Positions 38,214-47,930 are shown, counted from the stretch's first letter. The stretch: DNA of 64,000 nt from Agrococcus jenensis (GCF_003752465.1 NZ_RKHJ01000001.1:2728001-2792000), one strand, 5' to 3'. Made by a program: numbers and translations. The notes: a model not told the origin generated them from the sequence alone.

Positions 38214-38843
38214 CTAGCGGCGCGGGTCGTCGTCGATGCTGATGATCCGGCCGGCCTGCGGTCCGTCGACGGGCTCGAACGTCGCGTCGGCCTGACGCGC
38301 GCGCTGCTCGAGCAGCGGCGACTGCAGGTCGTTCACGGCGCGCTCGACGCGGGCGCGGGTCTCGCGACCGAGCTCGAGCACCTGCAGCCACGCGATCACG
38401 GCGCCCCCGAGGACGACCGCCAGGATGCCGATCGAGGTCAGCGACTGGGATGCCGTGAGCCAGCCGTCGCCGAACCACGCGGTGAGCGCGCTGCCGGTGC
38501 GCCCGCCGCCGGAGTCGACGACGGTGAAGCCGAGGAGCGCGATGACGAGCAGCCAGGGGCCGACGAGGCGCAGGTCGCGCCACTGGACGGCGCGGGGCCG
38601 GCGCACCTCCTTGCGGGCGACGGTCAGGCCGACGACGACGCCGATGAGCACCGCGAGCCCGGGGCCGAGCAGCGCCTGCAGCAGCAGCCAGTCGCCCAGC
38701 GGCGCACCCGCGAAGGCGCGGCCGAACATGATCCAGGCGGGCAGCACCACGATCGCGGCGATCATCGCCCAGAAGAAGCCTCGCAGCGCCCAGTGCCGTG
38801 CACCGGGGCGCGAGCCTGCCGACGTGCCTGCGGTCCCTGCCAT
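38214..38843 (-). CDS. Membrane protein of unknown function
   Basis: A 209-residue protein with four hydrophobic segments (residues ~19-40, 48-72, 95-113 and 128-160, the last broad) and a charged C-terminal region with a coiled stretch (LELGRETRARVERAVNDL) and ISIDDDP at the end. It has no domain that I can name. The ATG is supported by TAGCCT seven bases upstream (38851-38856). It sits between trmD and rplS, where a small membrane protein is often found in this family of bacteria. Confidence 0.65.
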   Translation of the reverse strand: MAGTAGTSAGSRPGARHWALRGFFWAMIAAIVVLPAWIMFGRAFAGAPLGDWLLLQALLGPGLAVLIGVVVGLTVARKEVRRPRAVQWRDLRLVGPWLLVIALLGFTVVDSGGGRTGSALTAWFGDGWLTASQSLTSIGILAVVLGGAVIAWLQVLELGRETRARVERAVNDLQSPLLEQRARQADATFEPVDGPQAGRIISIDDDPRR

Positions 38844-38850
38844 GCCATCG

Positions 38851-38856
38851 AGGCTA
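38851..38856 (-). promoter_or_regulatory. -10 box of the membrane-protein gene
   Basis: TAGCCT ends seven bases before the ATG; no ribosome-binding site. Confidence 0.45.
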
Positions 38857-38889
38857 ACCGGCCGAGCCGATGGGCGCCCGGATGTTCGC

Positions 38890-39630
38890 TCAGGGCTGGC
38901 GGGACGCCGTGCGCTCCGCGCCGTCGCCGTCCGGCAGCAGATCGGGCCGCACGCGACGGGTGCGCTCGAGCGCCTGCTCACGGCGCCAGGCGGCGACCGC
39001 GGCGTGGTTGCCGCCGTGCAGCACCCCGGGCACCTCGAGGCCGCGCCACACGCGCGGCTTCGTGTACGAGGGGTGCTCGAGCAGGCCGCTCTCGTGGCTC
39101 TCCTCGACGAGGCTCTCGGGGTTGCCGACGACGCCCGGCACGAGCCGGCCGATCGCCTCGATCATCGCCATCGCGGCGACCTCGCCGCCGTTGAGCACGT
39201 AGTCGCCGAGGCTCACCTCGAGCACGCGCGCCCGCGTGGCCACGTGCTCGACGACGCGCGCGTCGATGCCCTCGTAGCGGCCGCACGCGAAGACGATGCG
39301 GCGCTCGGCCGCGAGCTCGCGCGCGAGCGACTGGGTGAACGGGGTGCCGGCGGGCGTCGTGAAGACGACCACCGCGTCCGACGTGCCTGCCGCGTCCTCG
39401 TCCGGTCCGAGCAGCGCGTCGAAGGCCTCGCCCCACGGCTCGGGCTTCATGACCATGCCGGCGCCGCCGCCGTAGGGCGTGTCGTCGACCGTGCGGTGGC
39501 GGTCGTGCGTCCACTGCCGGAGGTCGTGCACGCCGAGCTCGAGCACACCGTCGCGGCGCGCCTTGCCCAGCAGCGAGACGTCGAGGACGCCGAAGAACTC
39601 GGGGAAGATCGTGACGATGTCGAAGCGCAC
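38890..39630 (-). CDS. trmD: tRNA (guanine-N1-)-methyltransferase TrmD
   Basis: TrmD (246 residues) methylates G37 of tRNA using a trefoil-knot SAM site. It has [11 protein letters not shown] at the N-terminus, [18 protein letters not shown], the knot segments [15 protein letters not shown] and [20 protein letters not shown], and the C-terminal helical domain ([16 protein letters not shown]). The GTG start is three bases after the rimM stop. The order rpsP-KH-rimM-trmD is the standard bacterial operon. Confidence 0.97.
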   Translation of the reverse strand: MRFDIVTIFPEFFGVLDVSLLGKARRDGVLELGVHDLRQWTHDRHRTVDDTPYGGGAGMVMKPEPWGEAFDALLGPDEDAAGTSDAVVVFTTPAGTPFTQSLARELAAERRIVFACGRYEGIDARVVEHVATRARVLEVSLGDYVLNGGEVAAMAMIEAIGRLVPGVVGNPESLVEESHESGLLEHPSYTKPRVWRGLEVPGVLHGGNHAAVAAWRREQALERTRRVRPDLLPDGDGAERTASRQP

Positions 39631-39633
39631 GGC

Positions 39634-40356
39634 CTAGGCCCGGTCGGCGGGCGCGTCGCCTGCGGATGCGTCGTCGTCCGCGGGTGCCTCGGGTGCGCCG
39701 TCCGCGGTCGCGTCGTCGATGACCGCCGCGTCGGCCGTCGCCTCGTCGGCGGTGGCCTCGTCGGCGGTCGCCTCGTCGGCGGTCGCCTCGTCAGCGGTGG
39801 CCTCGGCCTGCTCGTCGGGCGTCTCGAGATCCTCGAGCAGCCCGGGCGGCGGGGTCACGACGATGCGCCCGGCGCGGAGGTCGACCTCCGGCACGATCGC
39901 CTTGACGAACGGCACCATCGTCTCGGTGCCGTCGATGTCGATGATGAGCATGTCCTGCGCGGGCATCGGGTCGACGCGCACGACGCGGCCGATGCGGGCG
40001 CCGTCGCGGATGACGTCGAGGCCGGCCAGCTGGTGCACGTACCAGGCGTCGGGCTCCGTCGAGACCTCGGTGGCGTCCTGATCGATCCAGAGCACCGCCT
40101 TGACGAGCGACTCCGCCTCGGTGCGGTCGGTGACGCCGGCGAAGAATGCGACGGGCGTGCCGTTGTAGACGCGCAGCTCGAGCAGCTCGAGGGTCTTGCC
40201 GTGCCACTTCGACGACGTGGGCACCTGCAGCGTGAACGTCGCGCCGGGCGTGAAGCGCCGCGCGGGGTCGTCGGTGTAGAGCTCGACCTTGATCGCGCCC
40301 TTCAGCCCATGGGCGCGCGTGAGCCGGCCGACGCGCAGCTGGGTGCGAGCGGGCAC
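39634..40356 (-). CDS. rimM: Ribosome maturation factor RimM with repeat tail
   Basis: RimM (240 residues against the usual ~170) helps mature the 30S head. The body is normal: QLRVGRLTRAHGLKGAIKVE, the FFAGVTDRTEAESL stretch, the PRC-barrel WYVHQLAGLDV, MLIIDIDGTETMVPFV and IVVTPPPGLLE. After about residue 175 comes a tail with five copies of EATAD followed by more Ala/Asp/Pro-rich sequence. The GTG start follows the KH gene at seven bases. The tail is encoded by a 15-bp tandem repeat and probably varies between strains. Confidence 0.95.
   Translation of the reverse strand: MPARTQLRVGRLTRAHGLKGAIKVELYTDDPARRFTPGATFTLQVPTSSKWHGKTLELLELRVYNGTPVAFFAGVTDRTEAESLVKAVLWIDQDATEVSTEPDAWYVHQLAGLDVIRDGARIGRVVRVDPMPAQDMLIIDIDGTETMVPFVKAIVPEVDLRAGRIVVTPPPGLLEDLETPDEQAEATADEATADEATADEATADEATADAAVIDDATADGAPEAPADDDASAGDAPADRA
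39731..39805. repeat. 15-bp x 5 coding tandem repeat in rimM
   Basis: Five adjacent 15-base units (TCGGCGGTCGCCTCG and close variants) encode EATAD each on the minus strand. The length is a multiple of three, so loss or gain of units keeps the frame. Confidence 0.85.
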
Positions 40357-40363
40357 GGCGGGC

Positions 40364-40600
40364 CTAGCGATCGGTGTCCACCACGTCCACGCGGACGCGG
40401 CGCCCCCCGGGCAGCGCACCGATCACGGTGCGCAGCGCGCCGGCCGTGCGGCCGCCGCGCCCGATGACGCGGCCGAGGTCCTCGGGGTGCACGCGCACCT
40501 CGAGGACCTCGCCGCGCTGCGTGTCGCGCGCGCCGACGCGCACGTCGTCGGGGCGATCGACGATCCCCTTGACGAGGTGCTCGAGGGCGTCGCGCAGCAT
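40364..40600 (-). CDS. khpA: KH-domain RNA-binding protein (KhpA-like)
   Basis: A 78-residue single KH-domain protein of the YlqC/KhpA type (LEHLVKGIVDRPDDVRV, then the GxxG loop in VIGRGGRTAGALRTVI). Relatives bind RNA and influence cell size in Gram-positives. It is two bases after the rpsP stop, in the usual position. Confidence 0.93.
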   Translation of the reverse strand: MLRDALEHLVKGIVDRPDDVRVGARDTQRGEVLEVRVHPEDLGRVIGRGGRTAGALRTVIGALPGGRRVRVDVVDTDR

Positions 40601-40602
40601 GC

Positions 40603-41028
40603 TCAGGACTCGGTCGACTCGGCCTCGGCGGCGGCGGGCGCCTCCTCGGCAGCCGCGGCCGGAGCCTCGGCGGGCTTCTCGGCCTTGGGCTTCAGCACCG
40701 GCTTCTTGAGCTCGTCGGCGACGAACGCCTTCTTGCCCTCCGGCTGCTTGACCTGGCTCTCGGTCGGGCCCTCGCCCGTGAAGCGACCCCAGTCGCCCGT
40801 GAGCTTGAGGAGTGCCTGCACCTGCTCGGTCGGCTGCGCGCCGACGCCGAGCCAGTACTGGGCGCGCTCGCTGTCGATCTCGATCAGCGACGGGTTCAGC
40901 GTCGGGTGGTACTTGCCGATCTCCTCGATCACGCGGCCGTCGCGCTTGGTGCGCGAGTCGGCCACGACGACGCGGTAGAAGGGTGCGCGAATCTTGCCGA
41001 AGCGCTTCAGACGGATCTTGACTGCCAC
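40603..41028 (-). CDS. rpsP: 30S ribosomal protein S16 with Ala/Glu tail
   Basis: S16 (141 residues). The core is [40 protein letters not shown] and [20 protein letters not shown]. The final ~45 residues include a Lys/Pro segment and an Ala/Glu-rich end beyond the bacterial core (~80 residues). The GTG start has AGGAGAA six bases away. It opens the rpsP-KH-rimM-trmD unit. Confidence 0.97.
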   Translation of the reverse strand: MAVKIRLKRFGKIRAPFYRVVVADSRTKRDGRVIEEIGKYHPTLNPSLIEIDSERAQYWLGVGAQPTEQVQALLKLTGDWGRFTGEGPTESQVKQPEGKKAFVADELKKPVLKPKAEKPAEAPAAAAEEAPAAAEAESTES

Positions 41029-41150
41029 AGTTCTCCTGCTTTGTGTTCTCGTGTTGCACCGCGGCCTGCGCACGTGGGATATGCGCGGCCCGCAAAGCTC
41101 GGTGAGCATCCGCGCGCCGGATAGAGGGTCGGGCGCGTGCTCGACCCCCT

Positions 41151-41159
41151 ATTCTGGCA
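41151..41159 (-). promoter_or_regulatory. Candidate extended -10 promoter of the rpsP operon
   Basis: TGCCAGAAT on the minus strand combines a TG extension with CAGAAT and predicts a leader of about 115 bases. It resembles the TGGCAAGAT box of rplS. The rest of the 41029-41199 gap shows only small GC hairpins. Confidence 0.35.
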
Positions 41160-41199
41160 CACCGCGGGGCGACGTGCGCGCCATCCAGCGGCACGGCCC

Positions 41200-41205
41200 T
41201 ACGCT
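41200..41205 (+). promoter_or_regulatory. -10 box of the carboxylate-amine ligase gene
   Basis: TACGCT ends six bases before the ATG with no ribosome-binding site. Confidence 0.5.
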
Positions 41206-41211
41206 CGACCC

Positions 41212-42306
41212 ATGGACTTCGCATCCTCCAGGCGCTCGACGCTCGGCGTCGAGTGGGAGCTGGCGCTCGTGGACCCCCAGTCGGGCGAGATGGTGCCCCG
41301 GGCCAAGGAGCTGCTCACCGCGATCGACGATCCGCGGTTCGACAAGGAGTTCCTCACCGGGATGATCGAGCTCATCACGGGCGTGCACACCACGACGGAT
41401 GCGGCGGTCGACGAGCTGCGCGAGATGCGCGACGTCGCCGTGGCGGCCGCCGAGCGCCTCGGCGTCGCGATCGTCGGCACGGGCACGCACCCGACGAGCC
41501 GCTGGCGCGAGCAGGAGCAGGCCGACGACGCCCGCTACCGCCGCGTGGTGCAGAAGGCCGGGGACTGGGGACGTCGGCTCATCATCTTCGGCGTGCACAA
41601 CCACGTCGGCATCGAGCAGCGCGAGAAGGTCGTGCCGCTGCTGCGCACGATGCTCGACCGGCTGCCGCTCATCCTCGCGCTCTCGGCGTCGAGCCCGTTC
41701 TGGCAGGGCCTCGACACCGGCTTCGCCTCGCACCGCACGATGCTCTTCCAGCAGCTGCCGACCGGCGGGCTGCCGCCGATGCTCGTCGACTGGGCGGAGT
41801 ACGAGCGCACGCTCTCGGACATGCTCGCCGCCGGCGTCATCGACGAGCTCGGCGAGCTGCGCTGGGACGTGCGCCCCTCCCCCTCGATCGGCACGCTCGA
41901 GGTGCGCGTCGCCGACGGCGCCCCGTCGATCGACGACCTCGCGGCCGTGACCGCGCTCACCCACTGCCTCATCGAGGAGGCCTCGCGGGCGCTCGACGAC
42001 GGCGCGCCGCAGCACCACCTGCCCTACTGGCTCGTGCGCGAGAACAAGTGGCGCGCGGCGCGCGACGGCCTCGGCGCGACCGTGATCGTCGACGAGCAGG
42101 GCACGCTGCAGAACGCCCGCGACGCGATCGCGGAGGCGGCCGACCGGCTGCGCCCGATCGCCGAGGACCTCGGCGCCGCCCGGTCGCTCGCGACCGTCGA
42201 GCGGGTGCTCGACGGGGGCGGCTCGGCGGCCCGGCAGCGCGCGGCGTTCGAGCGCGGCGGCCACGAGGCGGTGCTCGCCGAGCTCATCGAGGCGATGCGC
42301 GCCTAG
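41212..42306 (+). CDS. Glutamate-cysteine ligase-like carboxylate-amine ligase (YbdK/GCS2 family)
   Basis: A 364-residue GCS2-family enzyme that likely joins an amino acid to a carboxylate with ATP. It has the N-terminal LGVEWELALVDPQSGEMVP, LTGMIELITGVHTTTDAAV, GTGTHPTSRWREQ, IFGVHNHVGIEQREKVVPLL, ALSASSPFWQGLDTGFASHR, and WDVRPSPSIGTLEVRVAD. The actinobacterial partner of glutathione-like metabolism is mycothiol, so the product is uncertain. The ATG (not an earlier in-frame start) is chosen from the -10 box. A hairpin pair follows its stop. Confidence 0.9.
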   Translation: MDFASSRRSTLGVEWELALVDPQSGEMVPRAKELLTAIDDPRFDKEFLTGMIELITGVHTTTDAAVDELREMRDVAVAAAERLGVAIVGTGTHPTSRWREQEQADDARYRRVVQKAGDWGRRLIIFGVHNHVGIEQREKVVPLLRTMLDRLPLILALSASSPFWQGLDTGFASHRTMLFQQLPTGGLPPMLVDWAEYERTLSDMLAAGVIDELGELRWDVRPSPSIGTLEVRVADGAPSIDDLAAVTALTHCLIEEASRALDDGAPQHHLPYWLVRENKWRAARDGLGATVIVDEQGTLQNARDAIAEAADRLRPIAEDLGAARSLATVERVLDGGGSAARQRAAFERGGHEAVLAELIEAMRA

Positions 42307-42341
42307 TCGCGCGACCCTCGGGGACCGCGCGAGTCCGATCG

Positions 42342-42390
42342 GGCTGCGCCACGACCCGGCCCCGTGGGGAGCCCGGTGGGCGGCGCAGCC
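42342..42390. terminator. Hairpin between convergent genes
   Basis: GGCTGCGCC and GGCGCAGCC form a 9-bp stem around an inner CCCC-GT-GGGG hairpin. An earlier weaker stem (42307-42313 with 42326-42332) also exists in this 124-base gap. Confidence 0.5.
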
Positions 42391-42430
42391 ACATCGAGCG
42401 CAGGCTCGTCCGGGCGGGTCCGGCCGCTCG

Positions 42431-43240
42431 CTACCCGTTCTTGCGGTCGCGCCACTCGAGGAAGGCCGGCACCCGGTCGAGCGCGTAGCCGTCGGGGCCG
42501 TCGTCGCCCGAGAGCGGGATCGTGAGCAGCCGCGTGCCCGCGGCGTGCAGCGCGTCGAGGCGCTCGAAGCCCACGCCGCCGATGCCGTCGCGCACGCTCG
42601 CGCCGTTCGAGATCTCGATCTCGGCGACGTCGCGGCCGATCGCCTCGCAGTGCCCGCGCAGCACGTCGAGCTTCTGCGACAGCTCGTCGGGCCCCACGAA
42701 GGAGTGCCAGATGTCGCCGTGCCGCGCGACGAGCGGCAGCGTCTTCCGCTCACCCTTGCCGCCGATGAGGATCGGCATGCGGCCGAGCGGCGGCGGGTTC
42801 AGCTGGTCCCAGCGGGCGCGGATGCGCGGCAGGGCCTCGGCGAGCGCGTCGAGCCGCGTCCCGACCGTGCCGAAGTCGTAGCCGTAGTCGATGTAGTCGC
42901 GCTCGAACCATCCCGAGCCGATGCCGAAGACGAAGCGGCCGCCGGAGATGTGGTCGATCGTGCGGGCGACGTCGGCGAGCAGGTCGGGGTTGCGGTACGA
43001 GTTGCAGAAGACGAGCGGGCCGATCTGCACGCGCTCGGTCGCGACCGCCCACGCGGCGAGCTGCGTCGTCGACTCGAAGTGCACGCCCTCCGGATCGCCC
43101 GAGAGCGGGAAGAAGTGGTCCCAGCCGAAGACGGCGTCGACGCCCATGTCCTCGAGCCGGCGCGCGGCGTCGATCGTGGCCTGCATGGGCGCGTGCTGCG
43201 GCGCGAGCTGCACGCCGATCCTCGTGGGTCGTTCCATCAT
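42431..43240 (-). CDS. LLM-class F420-dependent oxidoreductase
   Basis: A 269-residue luciferase-like (TIM-barrel) flavin or F420 enzyme. Markers are IGVQLAPQHAPMQATIDAAR, GVDAVFGWDHFFPLSGD, IGPLVFCNSYRNPDLLADV and TIDHISGGRFVFGIGSGWFE, followed by PLGRMPILIGGKGERKTLPL. The substrate is unknown. The ATG at 43240 is favoured since TAGGGT ends seven bases before; a second ATG follows directly. It is divergent from the acetyltransferase with 31 bases between. Confidence 0.9.
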   Translation of the reverse strand: MMERPTRIGVQLAPQHAPMQATIDAARRLEDMGVDAVFGWDHFFPLSGDPEGVHFESTTQLAAWAVATERVQIGPLVFCNSYRNPDLLADVARTIDHISGGRFVFGIGSGWFERDYIDYGYDFGTVGTRLDALAEALPRIRARWDQLNPPPLGRMPILIGGKGERKTLPLVARHGDIWHSFVGPDELSQKLDVLRGHCEAIGRDVAEIEISNGASVRDGIGGVGFERLDALHAAGTRLLTIPLSGDDGPDGYALDRVPAFLEWRDRKNG

Positions 43241-43247
43241 GCGATCG

Positions 43248-43265
43248 ACCCTACGCGGCTAGCCT
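43248..43265. promoter_or_regulatory. Closely spaced divergent -10 boxes
   Basis: TAGGGT (minus, 43248-43253) ends seven bases before the oxidoreductase ATG, and TAGCCT (plus, 43260-43265) ends six before the acetyltransferase GTG. Six bases separate them, so the two polymerases would exclude each other. Confidence 0.5.
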
Positions 43266-43271
43266 GGGGCG

Positions 43272-44378
43272 GTGACCGCAACCCCCCTCGCCCCCATCGC
43301 CGAGCGCGCCCAGGCGCCCGCCACGCTGCCCGAGATCACCGCCGGCGCCCTGACGTGGCGCGCCGCGACCGTCGACGACGCGCCCGCGCTCGTCGCGCTC
43401 TACGGCGCCGTCGGCGACGCCGACCGCGAGCCGTACCGCGAGTCGCTCGAGGAGGTGCACGACGACCTGGCGGCGCCGTGGCGCAGCCTCGACACGGACT
43501 CGCTGCTCGGGTTCGATGCCGACGGCGAGCTGCGCGCATCCGGCTTCGTCAACACCGCGCCCGGCGACGTGCGCGCCGTGCGGGCGTTCGTCTTCGGCAA
43601 CGTGCACCCGGAGCGCCGCGGCGAGGGCATCGGCACGCAGCTGCAGGCGTGGCTCATTGCGCGCGCCCGGCAGGTGCTGGCCGCCTCCGGCAAGGAGCTC
43701 CCCGCGCGCATCGCCACGTTCGCCGAGGACGACGCGCCCGAGTCGAAGCTGCGGCTCCACGAGCAGGGCGGCTTCGAGATCCGCCGCTGGTTCGCCGACC
43801 TCAAGCGGCCGATCGTCGACGGCGAGCCGGTGCCGGAGGTCGAGCTCTCGGGCTCGCTGCGGCTCGTGCCGTGGTCGGACGAGCTCGACGAGCCTGCGCG
43901 GCTCGCGCACAACGACGCCTTCCGCGACCACTGGGGCAGCGAGCCGCAGACGCGCGAGCAGTGGACGAACGGGCGCAGCGAGTTCGCGCCGACGTGGTCG
44001 TACCTGGTCGTCGACGACGCGCCCGACGTCGACGCGCTGCTCGCCGACCCGTCCACCGACGACGAGACGGCCGCGTCGCTGCGCGCCGGCGAGCCCCTCG
44101 TGGTCGGCTACCAGCTCGCGAGCCGCTACGAGGGCGACTTCGCGCTGCGCGGCTACTCGTTCGGCTACACCGACCTGCTCGGGGTGCGCCGCGCCTACCG
44201 CGGCCGCCGCGTGGCGGTCGTGGCGCTCGCCGCGGGCATCCGCGCCTTCGCCGCCGACGGCATGGATGCCGCGGTGCTCGACGTCGACACGGCGAGCCCG
44301 ACGGGCGCCGACGGCCTCTACGCGCGGCTCGGCTACGTCAAGGTCTCCGGCTCGCACATGGCGTCCATCGAGCTCTGA
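43272..44378 (+). CDS. Double-domain GNAT acetyltransferase
   Basis: A 368-residue protein with two GNAT-like halves: residues ~25-165, with the acetyl-CoA loop in VHPERRGEGIGTQLQAWLI, and ~185-368, with a degenerate loop VRRAYRGRRVAVVALAAGIR and the C-terminal NxxA-like region (TGADGLYARLGYVKVSGSH). Similar two-domain proteins include mycothiol synthase MshD and several of unknown substrate. Nothing identifies this one as MshD, although a thiol link is tempting given the GCS2-like neighbour. The GTG has a -10 box six bases away. Confidence 0.85.
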   Translation: MTATPLAPIAERAQAPATLPEITAGALTWRAATVDDAPALVALYGAVGDADREPYRESLEEVHDDLAAPWRSLDTDSLLGFDADGELRASGFVNTAPGDVRAVRAFVFGNVHPERRGEGIGTQLQAWLIARARQVLAASGKELPARIATFAEDDAPESKLRLHEQGGFEIRRWFADLKRPIVDGEPVPEVELSGSLRLVPWSDELDEPARLAHNDAFRDHWGSEPQTREQWTNGRSEFAPTWSYLVVDDAPDVDALLADPSTDDETAASLRAGEPLVVGYQLASRYEGDFALRGYSFGYTDLLGVRRAYRGRRVAVVALAAGIRAFAADGMDAAVLDVDTASPTGADGLYARLGYVKVSGSHMASIEL

Positions 44379-44384
44379 CCGGCC

Positions 44385-45044
44385 CTACCAGGGCAGCGAG
44401 CCCAGCGCCTCGGCGACCGGCGTCCCGCCGGCGTTGCAGCGGAGCGTGATGCCGCGCACGCCGCGGTGCGCGACCACCTCTGCGATGAGCCGCGCGACGG
44501 TCGCGCGCGGGATCTCCCCCGACTCCAGCGAGCCCGAAGGCTCGTCGAGCTCGATGCCGCCCTCCTCGTCGAGCGTGAGGGTGGAGGGCGCGAGGATCAC
44601 CCAGTCGGCGCCGGAGGCGCGGATGGCCTCGTCGACGAGCGACTTCGCCTCGGCGTAGGTGTGGAACGGGTGGTCCTCGGCGACGCCGTGGTCCCGGTGG
44701 GAGCCGAAGTAGGAGACCATCACGAGCCGGGCGCCGCTGCGCTGCACCGCGTCGAGCACGCGCAGCGCCGCGTCGTGGTCGACGGCCCACGTGCGCTCGG
44801 CGGAGCCGCCGCCCGCGCCCGCCGACCAGACGACGACGTCGAAGCCCTTGACGAGCTCGTCGACGCCTTGCTGGTCGAGCTGCTCGAGGTCGGCGACGAC
44901 GGGCTCCGCACCGGTCTCGGCGACGTCGCCGGCGTGGTCGGGGTTGCGGATGGCGCCGTGCACGGTGTGCTGGGCCGATGCGAGCATGCGCTGCGCGAGG
45001 AGGGCGATCTTGCCGTGTCCGCCGAGGACGAGGATGCGTGCCAT
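44385..45044 (-). CDS. NAD(P)-binding Rossmann-fold protein (SDR-like, NmrA-type)
   Basis: A 219-residue atypical short-chain reductase with the dinucleotide loop ILVLGGHGKIALLAQR, AIRNPDHAGDV, VVWSAGAGGGSAERTWAVD and SYFGSHRDHG. The catalytic Tyr-x-x-x-Lys appears as HTYAEAKSLVDEAI. Such proteins either reduce small carbonyls or act as NAD(P) sensors; the substrate is unknown. The ATG is supported by TAGCGT seven bases upstream. Confidence 0.88.
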   Translation of the reverse strand: MARILVLGGHGKIALLAQRMLASAQHTVHGAIRNPDHAGDVAETGAEPVVADLEQLDQQGVDELVKGFDVVVWSAGAGGGSAERTWAVDHDAALRVLDAVQRSGARLVMVSYFGSHRDHGVAEDHPFHTYAEAKSLVDEAIRASGADWVILAPSTLTLDEEGGIELDEPSGSLESGEIPRATVARLIAEVVAHRGVRGITLRCNAGGTPVAEALGSLPW

Positions 45045-45051
45045 GGCCGCA

Positions 45052-45057
45052 ACGCTA
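45052..45057 (-). promoter_or_regulatory. -10 box of the Rossmann-fold protein gene
   Basis: TAGCGT ends seven bases before the ATG; no ribosome-binding site. Confidence 0.45.
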
Positions 45058-45081
45058 CGCGGGGCGCCTGGACGCGGCGCG

Positions 45082-45833
<752 letters not shown>

Positions 45834-45837
<4 letters not shown>

Positions 45838-46925
45838 AGTCGGCCCTTCCTGAGGATGACGAAGAGGAACACGCTGCCGCCGATCAGCTCGATGATGATC
45901 GAGACGACGCCCTCCGCGTAGAACACGTGGCGCATGATGAAGTAGGCGCCGCTCAGCACGACGAAGCCGAGCAGCGCGGCGACCGGAAGGATGTACCGGT
46001 GGTCGTGCGTGTCGGCCGCCTGGTAGGCGAGGGTCGCGACGAGGAACCCGAGGAACACCATCGGCCCGACGAGCGCGGTCGAGACGGCCATCAGGATCGA
46101 CACGAGCAGCAGCACGCGCATGACCTCGCCGCGGTGGTGCAGCCCGAGGCTGGTGCTCGCGTCGCGCCCGAGCGCGAGCACGTTCATCCGCCGCGACCGC
46201 ATCCAGAGCAGCGCGGCCGCGACCACGACGAGCGGGATCGCGATCGGCAGGTAGTCGGCATCGGCGTTCGAGACGTTGCCGAAGAGCCGCGCGCTGAGCA
46301 CGTCGAACTCGCTCGGCGAGAGCAGCCGTTGCATGAAGGCCGACACCGAGCCGAGCCCGCCGCCGATGACGATGCCGATGAGCAGCATGACCTGGAGGTT
46401 GCCGTAGCGGCCGGAGAGCAGCCAGCCGTAGAGCAGCAGCGCGAAGCCGACCATGAGCGCGACCTGCAGCACGAACTGCGGCACGCCCTGGAGGGCCACG
46501 ACGCCGGCGATGCCGAGCATGTAGACGGAGGTGGTCTGCACCGCCACGTAGAGCGCCTCGAACCCCATGATCGACGGGGTGATGATGCGGTTGCTCGTCA
46601 CGGTCTGGAAGCTCACGGTCGCGAACGCCTGGCAGACCGCGACGACGGCCATGACCGTGACGCTCGTGGCGCGCATCTCCGCGATCGTCCAGAAGCCGGC
46701 GGAGCCGATCGGCATGGGGTTGTCCCACGCGAGCAGGCCGAAGCCGAACACCAGCGCGAGCACGATGAGCGCGCCGAGCACGACCCAGTAGCGGCGGCGC
46801 GCGCGCCCGGCGAGCGGCCCGGAGGCGCGTGCGGCCGTCGGGGCAGCATCCGCCCGCGTCGCATCCGCATGCGTCGCAGCCGCTCGCGCGCCGTCCGCTG
46901 GCCCCTGGCGCACGACGTCAACCAC
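45834..46925 (-). CDS. Siderophore ABC transporter permease (FecCD family, second)
   Basis: A 363-residue FecCD permease with about nine membrane helices after an Ala/Arg-rich cytoplasmic leader of ~45 residues. Typical stretches are RATSVTVMAVVAVCQAFATV, TPSIMGFEALYVAVQT, LIGIVIGGGLGSV, VSILMAVSTALVGPMVFLGF and the last HVFYAEGVVSIIIELIGGSV. Its GTG start overlaps the first permease by eight bases. The two permeases form the channel. Confidence 0.93.
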
Positions 46926-47898
46926 GGCGACGCTGCCGCAGCAGGAGGGCGATGAACACGATGGCGCCGAGCACGCCGAGGATCAGCGACACCGGCACCT
47001 CGAACGGCGCGATGATCGTGCGGCCGAGCAGGTCGCACGCGGTCACGATCGCGATGCCGACGAGGCACACCCATGGGAGGTTGCTGCGCAGGTCGTCGCC
47101 GCGCACCATCGACACGATGTTCGGCACGATGAGGCCGAGGAACGGGAGGTTGCCGACGACGACGGTCACGACGCCGGTCGCGATCGCCACGAGCGCCGCG
47201 CCGAGCAGCACCACGCGCTGGTAGTTCAGACCGACGTTCGTGGCGACCTCCTCGCCGAGCCCCGCGAGCGTGAAGCGGTCGGCCACGACGAAGACCACGA
47301 TCGCCACGACGGCGACGATCCAGAGCGGCTCGTACTGGCCGCGCAGCACCGAGGTGAAGCTGCCGGCGAACCAGACGCCGAGGCTCTGCAGCATGTCGGT
47401 CTGCAGCGCGATGAAGGTCGAGACCGCCGAGACGACGGCGCCCATCATGATGCCGACGATCGGCACGATGAGCGACGAGCGCAGCGAGATGCGGCGCAGG
47501 AAGAGGAAGAAGAGCATCGTGCCGACGAAGGCCGCGGCGACCGCGCCGAGCATGCGCGGCAGGATGCCCGCGGTCGGCACGATGATCATGACGGCCATGA
47601 GCCCGAGCCCTGCCCACTCGGTGGTGCCGGTCGTGGTCGGCTCGACGAAGCGGTTCTGGGTGAGCAGCTGCATCACCAGGCCGCACATCGCCATCGCCGC
47701 GCCCGCGAGCACGAGGGCGATCGTGCGCGGGATGCGCGTGATCGCGAACATCTCCTGCCCGTCACTCGCGCCGAAGACGTCGTAGACGCCGGTGAGGAGC
47801 GACGCGCCGAGCAGCAGCAGCACGACGGCGATGCCGATGACCAGGCGGGCGTCGAGCAGCGGCGGGCGCGTGCCGGCCCGGACCTCGGTGGCGGTCAT
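46918..47898 (-). CDS. Siderophore ABC transporter permease (FecCD family, first)
   Basis: A 326-residue FecCD permease, with RIPRTIALVLAGAAMAMCGL (the family's coupling-helix region), NRFVEPTTTGTTEWAGLGL, MMGAVVSAVSTFIALQTDM and LPFLGLIVPNIVSMVRGDD. Eight to nine helices are predicted. It begins 90 bases after the binding-protein gene, with a hairpin between that may limit read-through so that the lipoprotein is made in excess. Confidence 0.94.
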   Translation of the reverse strand: MTATEVRAGTRPPLLDARLVIGIAVVLLLLGASLLTGVYDVFGASDGQEMFAITRIPRTIALVLAGAAMAMCGLVMQLLTQNRFVEPTTTGTTEWAGLGLMAVMIIVPTAGILPRMLGAVAAAFVGTMLFFLFLRRISLRSSLIVPIVGIMMGAVVSAVSTFIALQTDMLQSLGVWFAGSFTSVLRGQYEPLWIVAVVAIVVFVVADRFTLAGLGEEVATNVGLNYQRVVLLGAALVAIATGVVTVVVGNLPFLGLIVPNIVSMVRGDDLRSNLPWVCLVGIAIVTACDLLGRTIIAPFEVPVSLILGVLGAIVFIALLLRQRRRG

Positions 47899-47930
47899 CG
47901 CTCCCCCGCTGCGCGGTGCGACGGCGCGAC

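Noticed and set aside
43272..44378. Mycothiol synthase MshD
   Set aside because: The two-domain GNAT layout is similar, but key motifs cannot be aligned with certainty and the second acetyl-CoA loop is degenerate.
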